Assembly (NCBI GenBank): GCA_021802375.1
Contig: JAKAAL010000119.1
Coordinates: 1 to 9,212, forward strand
Length of the DNA stretch: 9,212 nucleotides
Source of the DNA: Bacillota bacterium
GTDB taxonomy: Bacteria; Bacillota_E; Sulfobacillia; Sulfobacillales; Sulfobacillaceae
Reading direction: 5' to 3'
Translations under genes and position numbers: made by a program
Shown: positions 1 to 6,264 of the stretch, one piece after another
How positions within the stretch are numbered: the first letter of the stretch is position 1
Layout: each line of letters starts with the position of its first letter
Notes under the pieces: model-generated
Databases searched by the model: none
Told to the model about the DNA's origin: nothing
The model's input: the letters and a program-made list of their open reading frames with translations, nothing else

Positions 1-20
1 ACTGGGTCCTCTCCGAGATG

Positions 21-56
21 CCCCGTCGCTCCTTTCGCCACGTGGTGGCGACGGGG
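21..56. repeat. Hairpin beyond the TnpB-like remnant
   Basis: A perfect 9-bp inverted repeat, CCCCGTCGC (21-29) and GCGACGGGG (48-56), encloses an 18-nt loop that itself holds the palindrome CCACGTGG (38-45). It starts 12 nt past the stop of the minus-strand TnpB-like fragment. There is no T-run on either side, so it does not look like an intrinsic terminator. Subterminal hairpins, and the guide RNA scaffold at the 3' end of tnpB, are known for IS200/IS605 elements. Assigning this hairpin to such an element end is inference from position. Confidence 0.45.
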
Positions 57-68
57 GTGCGATGTCCA

Positions 69-374
69 TTATTCGGAACGTACTTCCTGACGATGCGCTA
101 ACCAGTCGTCCAAATACTGATGGTGCGAGGCCAAGGTCTTAATAACAAGCCGTTTCATCTGTGCCCAGGTACTCCAATCATTTTTACGATAGCTTGCGTC
201 GTTCCATTGATGTTGGGCTTGCATCCAAAGACGCCAGGCTTTGGGCACATTCTCCCGTCGGGCAATCACCAGAGCCGCCGCGTGATGCACACTAATCCCA
301 TATTGCGGTTGATACCAGCGGGTGGCTTCGACCGTGAGACCCCAGGCAACGGGGCGGTGATCGAAGGAGGGGGC
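69..374 (-). pseudogene. C-terminal fragment of a TnpB-related (IS200/IS605 OrfB type) protein
   Basis: A minus-strand frame open from the TGA at 375-377 to the TAA at 69-71 (101 codons) reads as natural protein. Its centre, ISVHHAAALVIARR (codons at about 257-298), matches the C-terminal GLSxHxAAAxVIxRR region I recall from TnpB-related proteins of Firmicutes. A Trp- and basic-rich tail follows (WRLWM, WSTWAQMKRL). Everything upstream is missing: no N-terminal domain and no first RuvC motifs, and the frame is stopped where the MenH-like remnant begins on the other strand. A GTG at 288-290 could start a 73-aa product, but it has no convincing Shine-Dalgarno site. I read this as a dead transposon remnant. 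The family call rests on one motif and is moderate. Confidence 0.55.
364..370 (+). promoter_or_regulatory. Relic Shine-Dalgarno site of the MenH-like pseudogene
   Basis: AAGGAGG sits 8 nt before ACG (379-381), which lies in frame with the MenH-like reading frame exactly where a start codon would be expected. This is the normal arrangement with ATG changed to ACG by one transition. Confidence 0.55.
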
Positions 375-378
375 TCAA

Positions 379-720
379 ACGCTGGTTATCCGTGGGATAC
401 GGTATCATTTCGAGACGGTGGGCGATGGGCCGCCGTTGCTACGGCTTCATGGTTTTATGGGAGCCAGACATAGTTGGCATGCGTTGGACGGTCGTCTGGG
501 TCCTGATCATCGTCGGATTGCACTCGATTTGCTGAGTCGTGGGCCATCGGATGGTCCCTCTCGGGTACAGTGATATGGCATGGTGGAGGCGGTGTCCGAT
601 CTGAACCGGATATGCGAAGCGTTGAGTCTCGGTTAAACGGCGGTGCTGGGCTATTCGGTGGGTGGCAGGGTGGCCTCGTCCCTGGCGTTGTGGCGGCCGC
701 TAAAGCCGTTTAAAAAGACT
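379..720 (+). pseudogene. menH: Decayed N-terminal half of an alpha/beta hydrolase, MenH-like
   Basis: One plus-strand frame, with no frameshift, reads as the first ~107 residues of a MenH-type hydrolase (2-succinyl-6-hydroxy-2,4-cyclohexadiene-1-carboxylate synthase, menaquinone synthesis). It has GIRYHFETVGDGPPLL, then the oxyanion loop HGF (codons 24-26), DLLSRGPSD in place of the usual DLLGHGRSD, YGMVEAVSDL, and the nucleophile elbow GYSVGGR with Ser at codon 93. Lesions are ACG for the start (379-381), in-frame TGA (571-573) and TAA (634-636), and loss of everything after about 700, including the regions that would carry the catalytic Asp and His. Similarity fades after LALWRP, and the frame closes at 721-723 over the end of the convergent PilZ gene. 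Decay also shows in the altered DLLGHG motif. It cannot encode a working enzyme; a functional copy elsewhere is likely if the organism makes menaquinone. Confidence 0.78.
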
Positions 721-1445
721 TAGTCATAGCGGTGCCGGTCAAAAAATTCCTTCCATTGGGCGAGTTCGTCGCCTTCTATAGGAGGATTCCACAGCGCCAC
801 GACATCATATCCATTGGAGCCCTGGAAGGGAAGGGAGGACAAGCTGGTTCGTAGAACGCTGACATGATGGGAAAGGCGCGTTGCGGTGGTGTCCAGGGTA
901 ACTTCGAGCCACAAGATGGTGCCCGGGGCATGTTTCTGCAAAGAAAAAAATCGCACTCCCGCATACGAAATGTTGCGGGTCACGCTAAGCTGGGGCGTGG
1001 TCACGCCCGAGTCCTGGTGCTCTAACACGACGTGGAAGCGGACCGGGGCTTTAGTGTCGGCTCGGGCTTGATGGCGACGGTTGTGCTGGCGCGGTGGTCC
1101 AAGGTAGGCGACTTCGAGGGAGGGTATGGGATTGAGTACCTCGCAAATTTCAATCGGGTATTCCAAAAGGTGTTGCTGGTAGCCCCACCAGAGGCGGACG
1201 GTCAATCCGGTATCGCCCCAGGCATTCGTGGGTTCGCCGTGGCGATCGCGCAAGGCATCCAGGTAGTCTACTCCGTGCTTTCTCAAGACAATCCGACTGG
1301 AATACACGGCTTTGGGTTCCGCTCCCTGGTGGGTGTCTTGAAAGCTCACCTGCACCAATGCTTTCACGGGAGGCAAACTCGTGCTAGGGATCAACGGGGA
1401 GGAGGACACTTGCTTGCTGTCGGTTGGGCGCGGCATCGAGGCCAT
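720..1445 (-). CDS. PilZ-domain protein, probable c-di-GMP receptor
   Basis: The 241-aa product has two parts. Residues ~25-115 resemble the beta-rich N-terminal domain of YcgR-like proteins only loosely. Residues ~118-235 form a PilZ domain. The c-di-GMP signature is intact: R124-x-x-x-R128 (RRHQAR, with R123 also basic) and N158-I-S160-Y-A-G163, fitting [D/N]xSxxG. PilZ proteins bind c-di-GMP and pass the signal to motility, adhesion or secretion machinery; no such partner is in the window. There is no signal peptide or membrane segment, so it is probably cytoplasmic. The start is uncertain: GGAGG lies only 3 nt from the ATG at 1443-1445 and 12 nt from a second ATG at 1434-1436. It lies 170 nt downstream of the DUF202 gene on the same strand, so co-transcription is possible but unproven. 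No clear terminator follows the TAA at 720-722. Confidence 0.88.
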   Translation of the reverse strand: MASMPRPTDSKQVSSSPLIPSTSLPPVKALVQVSFQDTHQGAEPKAVYSSRIVLRKHGVDYLDALRDRHGEPTNAWGDTGLTVRLWWGYQQHLLEYPIEICEVLNPIPSLEVAYLGPPRQHNRRHQARADTKAPVRFHVVLEHQDSGVTTPQLSVTRNISYAGVRFFSLQKHAPGTILWLEVTLDTTATRLSHHVSVLRTSLSSLPFQGSNGYDVVALWNPPIEGDELAQWKEFFDRHRYD

Positions 1446-1615
1446 CTCCCTCCATAATGCGACTCTATCTCCCTAAAACGATGCGCCGCGGGTTGCCATC
1501 AGGGGGTTCATCGGCGCGTACAGGTACCTAAAGGGCGGTGTTTAGCATCATGATTCGACGAGGCATCCCCATCCCCTTTTATTTGATGGCCGTTTTATCT
1601 TTTCGGGATTCAGCT

Positions 1616-2029
1616 TCAGGCGGCTTGAAAGAGATAGAAAAAGATGACTAGGCCGCCTAGGACCATGATCATACCCATGACCGTCGGCATCTGGGAGTGC
1701 GTCAAGGCGAGCCCGCGTTGCAGACGGGCGCTGACCCGGTGATAGTGGAGAACGCCTGAGACAATGAACAAGATGCCGCCCCCGACCATGGTAAGGCCTA
1801 AGCGGTTCGGACCAAATTGGGTGTGCGCCGCGATTCTGAGGTACAACCCAAACTTTGACACGACAAAGCCAAAGGCCATCAGCGCGATGCCTGTGCGCAT
1901 CCATGCCAGGAAGGTGCGCTCGTTGGACAAGATGGTGCGGGGATCGAGCGCATGCTGCTCTTTGGGCGCTACCAACTCAGGACGATGAGGCAAGCCCTCG
2001 CGTAATTTGGACGATTTCTTGGTTGACAT
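1616..2029 (-). CDS. DUF202 (YidH-like) small membrane protein
   Basis: The 137-aa protein has a basic cytoplasmic N-terminus followed by the family hallmark at residues 35-60: SNERTFLAWMRTGIAL leading into FGFVVSKFG. Three hydrophobic segments are visible at about 43-67, 78-96 and 115-134, the usual DUF202 topology and length. Function is unknown for most of the family; some eukaryotic relatives are parts of the vacuolar transporter chaperone complex. The ATG at 2027-2029 has GAGGTG about 7 nt upstream. The first 53 nt overlap the end of the preceding gene in a different frame, so translational coupling is likely. Family assignment is firm; role is not known. Confidence 0.9.
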   Translation of the reverse strand: MSTKKSSKLREGLPHRPELVAPKEQHALDPRTILSNERTFLAWMRTGIALMAFGFVVSKFGLYLRIAAHTQFGPNRLGLTMVGGGILFIVSGVLHYHRVSARLQRGLALTHSQMPTVMGMIMVLGGLVIFFYLFQAA

Positions 2030-2342
2030 GGGTAAGCACCTCGTATTCGGTTTTCGTTCGGGCGTCGCGCGTCGAGTCGTTCGGTTGGGGGAGGGAAGCC
2101 ACCGGGGGACCGATCATGCTGACCAAAGACCTTAAAACCATCACCAAGGGGATTGTGGCCGGTCGACCTGAGAGCACATCGGCGTTATATTGCGCCAAGA
2201 GCCGACGGGTGTTGGCCAGCACTTGAGCATCCTGTTGGCGGATGGCACTAGCCAGAACGGCTTGCTTGGCGGTGGCCTTCGTACAGGCCAAACAGCTTTC
2301 CAGCACGAACAGGCCAGCCACCAGTGCCGCCATTTTCCTCAA
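1977..2342 (-). CDS. Small exported or membrane-anchored protein, unknown function
   Basis: The 121-aa protein begins with a short basic stretch (MRKM) and a hydrophobic core to about residue 20 (ALVAGLFVLESCLAC), which looks like a signal peptide or anchor. Two Cys at 17 and 20 suggest a lipoprotein, but neither preceding tripeptide fits a good lipobox (LES-C, CLA-C). Residues ~25-55 are Ala/Gln-rich and likely helical; a second hydrophobic patch (IPLVMVLRSLVSMIG) lies at 64-78. The start is TTG (2340-2342), supported by GGAGGAGGG 6 nt upstream; an in-frame ATG at 2331-2333 is too far from that site. The gene overlaps the DUF202 gene by 53 nt, so the two may act together. I do not recognise the family. 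Confidence 0.72.
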   Translation of the reverse strand: MRKMAALVAGLFVLESCLACTKATAKQAVLASAIRQQDAQVLANTRRLLAQYNADVLSGRPATIPLVMVLRSLVSMIGPPVASLPQPNDSTRDARTKTEYEVLTHVNQEIVQITRGLASSS

Positions 2343-2348
2343 CTAGAG

Positions 2349-2357
2349 CCCTCCTCC
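2349..2357 (-). promoter_or_regulatory. Ribosome binding site that fixes a TTG start
   Basis: On the minus strand the sequence is GGAGGAGGG, 6 nt before TTG (2340-2342). It favours that codon over the ATG three codons later. Confidence 0.65.
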
Positions 2358-2402
2358 AGCATTTATGGGCATAGCATTCCACGGGCGTTGGATATTTATC
2401 CC

Positions 2403-3686
2403 TTACTGGCGGGGGCTCTCTTGGACGCGAAAATATCTCAGGGCAAGGAAGGCGATGGCCAGAGCTAGCAGGGGAACGCCTGCTATGAGCGAACGGAGGC
2501 CAAAAATGACTAAGCCAGTCGCGTGGCCAAGCGCGTTGGCGTGATAGCCCGTGCTATGCAAGACCAAATAGACCACCAGGGCTTCCAAACTCACGCCAAA
2601 GCGCACGGCAAATCCATTGACGCCGTAAAAGCTGCCTTCGCGTCGATGGCCTACGACTTTGGCGTCGGCGTCGATGACTTCCGCGATTAAGACGTCGGCG
2701 AGTGTCAAAAATCCGGCCAAGCCCAAGCCTAAAATGACGCCAGCGGCAATCGCCCAGGGCAGGTGTTTAAGCCACCAAAAAGGCAAGACCCCCAGCGCCA
2801 GCAGGAGGATGGTGGTCAACATGGCGCGATGTGAACCGACTCGCACGAGGTAGCGAGACCACGGCCACATGGTGATCAGGGCCACCACGAAGATGGAAGC
2901 CAGCAAGATACTTAGGTCCAGACCTCGAAGATGCATCACATACTTGGCGAAAAAGGGCAGGGCCGCAGGAATAAGGCTAAACATGAACTGAATGAAAAAA
3001 TTCATAGTAAGAAAGCTTAAAAAGGATCCATTAGCGGCGGTTTGCCGAAAGGCGGCGGCGACCGAGGGCGTTGGCTCTGCGAACTCGGAAGATTTTAGCC
3101 GGGGCGCTTCGTGTGTACCAAACAGGGAGAGGATAAAACCTGAGGTGCCGACCACCGCAAAGCCAAAGCCCATAGCAGACCATCCATAGCGGCCATAGAT
3201 CAGGGGAGGAGCCGAGACACCCATCATCAGCGCGACCACACCCACACTTTGGCGCCAAGCCTGGGCGCGTGAGCGTTCGCTCAGGGTGCGATACATCTCG
3301 GGGAACAGGCTGGTCCAGTTTAGCACGACTATGATGTAAAAGAAGTCGAAAGCGGTCACGCTGATGGCGAAGTACAGCGGAAGATGGGAGCGGCTGACCC
3401 AGGGACGCCACATCAGCCAATAGGCTAGACCAAGCGGAAGACTGGCCAAGGCAATATAGGGTTGGCGGCGGCCAAAACGCGTCCGGGTCTGGTCGGAAAC
3501 CTGACCGACCATGGGGTTTAACACCGCATGCCAGATTCCCTGAAGTCCCATCACCGTGGAGATGAGACCAATGGAGGCGCGCAGGTGATCGACGTAAAAA
3601 AAGAGGATAAAGGTCGCAAACGATTGCAAAAAGATATTGGTGCCGAGATTGCCTAACGCGTAGATGACGGGTTTACCGGTATGCAA
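2403..3686 (-). CDS. GPH-family (MFS) sugar:cation symporter
   Basis: The 427-aa membrane protein has about 12 hydrophobic segments. Two regions identify the glycoside-pentoside-hexuronide (GPH) family. In the first half, residues 57-77 carry NPMVGQVSDQTRTRFGRR, equivalent to the NPxxGxxSDRTxxxxGRRRP loop. In the second half, residues 335-364 carry AEVIDADAKVVGHRREG followed by SFYGVNGFAVRFG. GPH members import glycosides with H+ or Na+; they include melibiose carrier MelB, the alpha-xyloside carrier YicJ and the sulfoquinovose-related carriers YihO and YihP. Substrate cannot be read from sequence, but the GH31 gene just upstream suggests an alpha-glycoside. The start is TTG (3684-3686), with GAGGAG 9 nt upstream and no ATG nearby. 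The 166-nt gap from the GH31 gene leaves room for its own promoter, though I see no convincing one. Confidence 0.9.
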   Translation of the reverse strand: MHTGKPVIYALGNLGTNIFLQSFATFILFFYVDHLRASIGLISTVMGLQGIWHAVLNPMVGQVSDQTRTRFGRRQPYIALASLPLGLAYWLMWRPWVSRSHLPLYFAISVTAFDFFYIIVVLNWTSLFPEMYRTLSERSRAQAWRQSVGVVALMMGVSAPPLIYGRYGWSAMGFGFAVVGTSGFILSLFGTHEAPRLKSSEFAEPTPSVAAAFRQTAANGSFLSFLTMNFFIQFMFSLIPAALPFFAKYVMHLRGLDLSILLASIFVVALITMWPWSRYLVRVGSHRAMLTTILLLALGVLPFWWLKHLPWAIAAGVILGLGLAGFLTLADVLIAEVIDADAKVVGHRREGSFYGVNGFAVRFGVSLEALVVYLVLHSTGYHANALGHATGLVIFGLRSLIAGVPLLALAIAFLALRYFRVQESPRQ

Positions 3687-3852
3687 TCGAGAGGGCTCCT
3701 CTGGGCCGAACGAAGTTCCGCCGTCGTTTTTGCTTATCTTCGGGATCGATCTAAGGAATCCTGCTGAAACAACATGCCCGCGCCTGGCCTACTTTGGCGG
3801 GCGGCGATATCTAGCAGGACAGTGGGGATGCGGGCGCATGAAGCCGCCGTGG
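3687..3852. other. Intergenic spacer between GH31 and GPH genes
   Basis: This is the widest break between the sugar genes. It holds a 6-bp inverted repeat, GCCCGC (3776-3781) and GCGGGC (3797-3802), with a 15-nt loop and no T-run, and the Shine-Dalgarno site of the symporter near its lower end. I find no convincing -35/-10 pair, terminator or coding sequence. Confidence 0.4.
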
Positions 3853-6264
3853 CTAGTTGCCGAGTCGGCGCAAGATGTACCAACGCGCGGGACCCCCCTC
3901 GATGCTTAGGCCAAAGGTTTGGCCGTTAACAGTCAGCCGGGTGCTTTGACCTGGAGCAAGAAACACGGCAAGACCCAAGGCACTACCCGCGGGCAAGTGA
4001 TCGTGGTGATCCGGCGCCGGGGCGTTTCGCTGGGGAGCGGGGCTGCTGGCCGCTTGATGGTGGCCTAGACGGATCCTCGTGCCATCGCCCAAATGAAGAT
4101 CCGCTGGGGCGCAGGGGGTAAACTCGGTAAGGAGGAGAGTAAGGCTCCGGTTGAGTTCGCGCCAATCGTTTAGGCCATCGGCCTCGGCCAACGTGTCGAC
4201 CAGGCCGTCGAGCTGATACTGGTCAGGAGGCTCAAGCCGTGCCCGACCCTCGAAGAGAGGCAACATCGATCCATGGCGGATAAACAAAGGCAGTTCGTTT
4301 AAGTCTGCCGAGATTTCGACCCAGCCAGGGCCGCTCATGGTAATTCCTTGCCACCAGTGCCGCCAGCTCCCTGGCGGAAGCCAGAGGCGTCGGCGGCGGG
4401 CACCTGGTCGAATTACGGGAGCGACCAAGAGGTCGTTACCGACCAAGAACTCGTCACTCACCGTCCAGGCCGGAGCGTGTTCGGGGAATTGCAGGAATAA
4501 AGGCCGAGCGATGGGAAGCCCACGCTCGGCCGCTTCTTGCGCCAGCGCGTACCAGTAAGGGGCCAATGCCGTATGCAGGCGCGTATAGCGGGTATATTGC
4601 CGTAAAGTTTCTTCGTCCTTTTGAAAGTTCCAGTTTAACGGACGGGCTGTCCCGTGATGCGTGCGCATCACGGGACAAAGCGCGCCCAGCTGCATCCAGC
4701 GGATGAACAGTTCTCGAGTGGACGGACGGGTCAAACCAAAACTCATGTATCCGGCGATGTCCGTGGCCCAATAGGGGAATCCCGATATGCCCGCAGAGAG
4801 CAACTGCGGGATGACTGAGGCCAGACCATCGCCCCGGTCCCAGTCGGTGTCGGAGTCTCCTCCCCACATCACAGAAGTGGTGGATTGGCATCCAAGCGAG
4901 GCGGAGCGTGTAAAGTAGACAAAGTCTCCTTCGGGGCGGGCTTGGCGCCAAAAGTTTTGCTGAACCTCCTGCCACCAAAGGGGATAGCGATTGTGGCTTT
5001 CCCACCCGGAGGCGCCATTGCCAAGACGACTGTCGACCGGAAGATATTCGCCAAAGTCCGCCATCCAGCCATCAAATCCCAAATTCATCAGAGGAGCCAG
5101 CATGCGCTGCGCGATAAAGTGCCGGGTCCTTTCCTGGCTGAGATCCAACTCCCCGTGGCTCACCGAAAGAATTCGGATATCGACGGGGAGCCCGCCTTGA
5201 TCGACGACAAGATGCTGGCCAGCTAACGCCTCCTGATACAGCATCGTGCCTCGGGTAAGCTCGGGGCAAACGTAGCCCAGCAACCGAAAGCCCAGCTGGT
5301 GGCATTCCTGTGAAAAAGACTCGATGGATGGATAGAGATCTCGGTCCAACTGATGGCTTAACGGGCGCATCCAAAAGCGGCGGGTATTTTGTTGCGAACC
5401 CATCCAGTCTTCGATCCAAATCGCGGACGAGGGAATGCGGCGATCCCTGAGCAAATGGACCAGGTCGCGCGCATGGTCTTCGCCCCCGACGCTATCGTTC
5501 CATGGACAAAAGATCCAAGGCGGCGGTAAGCTTGGTCGGCCCAGGATAGCACTCGACTGCTCTAAGCCCTCTAACGGATCCGTAAAGGTGAGGATCTGGC
5601 CGGTGGCCGAAGCACTCCAAATCGTGGCCTCCAGGCGGTTCGCACTAAGCCGAAAGCGGACCATCGACGAGGTGTCTAGCCACGCCACGTATCCCTGATT
5701 AGAAAGCCACCAAGAGAGGGGGGCGGGGGAGGTGTAACCGCCCTTGGGGAAGGGGACCCGTCCCGTCCAGCGGAGAAGGGGCGAGAGGGGACCTAGTCCT
5801 ACGGCGCCCTCTTCCACCCAGGTGTCGAAATGCGCCTTGGTGGTCATGGGGCGAGTGCGTTGACCGAACCCGCGAAGAATGTGAGGATCTCGCGTCTTAA
5901 ATCCCCACGCAAGATGGATTTGGCCGGAATCAGGCGGGGCGATGGCTTGCATGCGCCAACTTAGGCGATGGGACGAATGCCAATGAAAACGAAGACACAC
6001 ATCCACTTGATGGGGGAGACAGCCGAGTTCCAAGATATGGTCGGCGCCATCTTGGTGTTCGGAGATGAGATGGCGTAAGGGGCGTCGGGAAAGGCGGCGT
6101 TCTCGCAGGAAATCCCAGGCGAGCACATGGCGGGCGCTTACCCCCGACACGTGGAGTACGGCCAGCGTTTCGGAGCTCCAAACCATGACCGGAGTGCCCT
6201 GACGTGAAAGGACAATACGGAGCGGATGCTCGGTTACCGTAAGGGTGAGGTCGGGCATGCTCAT
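3853..6264 (-). CDS. GH31 alpha-glycosidase, candidate sulfoquinovosidase (YihQ-like)
   Basis: The 803-aa product lacks a signal peptide and is probably cytoplasmic. An N-terminal beta-sandwich (to ~245) precedes the catalytic barrel (~250-595) and C-terminal beta domains. The nucleophile is D403 in GWMADFGEYLP, the acid/base D470 in MWGGDSDTDW; R534 and H536 lie in PVMRTHHG. From memory, E. coli YihQ has D405, D472 and Y508; here D403, D470 and Y506 (TDIAGY) keep exactly those spacings. YihQ's sulfonate-binding R301/W304 match R295/W298 (RRFW). Q288 corresponds to E285, as in some other sulfoquinovosidases, while the Q262/K position appears to be V259, and the loop before R295 is ~3 residues shorter. 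It is longer than YihQ (~678 aa), partly through a tail with a Pro/His-rich stretch (735-758). The ATG (6262-6264) overlaps the antiporter stop by ATGA. GH31 is certain; a glucosidase- or xylosidase-type substrate remains possible. Confidence 0.93.
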   Translation of the reverse strand: MSMPDLTLTVTEHPLRIVLSRQGTPVMVWSSETLAVLHVSGVSARHVLAWDFLRERRLSRRPLRHLISEHQDGADHILELGCLPHQVDVCLRFHWHSSHRLSWRMQAIAPPDSGQIHLAWGFKTRDPHILRGFGQRTRPMTTKAHFDTWVEEGAVGLGPLSPLLRWTGRVPFPKGGYTSPAPLSWWLSNQGYVAWLDTSSMVRFRLSANRLEATIWSASATGQILTFTDPLEGLEQSSAILGRPSLPPPWIFCPWNDSVGGEDHARDLVHLLRDRRIPSSAIWIEDWMGSQQNTRRFWMRPLSHQLDRDLYPSIESFSQECHQLGFRLLGYVCPELTRGTMLYQEALAGQHLVVDQGGLPVDIRILSVSHGELDLSQERTRHFIAQRMLAPLMNLGFDGWMADFGEYLPVDSRLGNGASGWESHNRYPLWWQEVQQNFWRQARPEGDFVYFTRSASLGCQSTTSVMWGGDSDTDWDRGDGLASVIPQLLSAGISGFPYWATDIAGYMSFGLTRPSTRELFIRWMQLGALCPVMRTHHGTARPLNWNFQKDEETLRQYTRYTRLHTALAPYWYALAQEAAERGLPIARPLFLQFPEHAPAWTVSDEFLVGNDLLVAPVIRPGARRRRLWLPPGSWRHWWQGITMSGPGWVEISADLNELPLFIRHGSMLPLFEGRARLEPPDQYQLDGLVDTLAEADGLNDWRELNRSLTLLLTEFTPCAPADLHLGDGTRIRLGHHQAASSPAPQRNAPAPDHHDHLPAGSALGLAVFLAPGQSTRLTVNGQTFGLSIEGGPARWYILRRLGN
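4648..4677. repeat. 30-nt perfect palindrome inside the GH31 gene
   Basis: Two perfect 14-nt arms, TGTCCCGTGATGCG (4648-4661) and CGCATCACGGGACA (4664-4677), are separated by TG. It encodes residues 530-539, the conserved PVMRTH segment of the active site. In RNA it would fold into a stem of about 12-13 bp with a tight loop. Confidence 0.9.

Noticed and set aside
120..473. A 117-codon open frame on the plus strand
   Set aside because: It is antisense to the TnpB-like fragment and out of frame with the MenH-like remnant; its translation shows no family motif.
693..700. GCGGCCGC palindrome near the end of the MenH-like remnant
   Set aside because: An 8-bp GC palindrome in GC-rich DNA is expected by chance and has no supporting context as a terminator or recombination site.
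1032..1457. A 141-codon plus-strand open frame
   Set aside because: It is antisense to the PilZ gene, whose opposite frame carries intact conserved motifs.
1481..1519. Imperfect 8-bp inverted repeat (GCGCCG/CGGCGC core) between the PilZ and DUF202 genes
   Set aside because: The arms are short, the loop is 23 nt and there is no T-run, so neither a terminator nor an operator can be supported.
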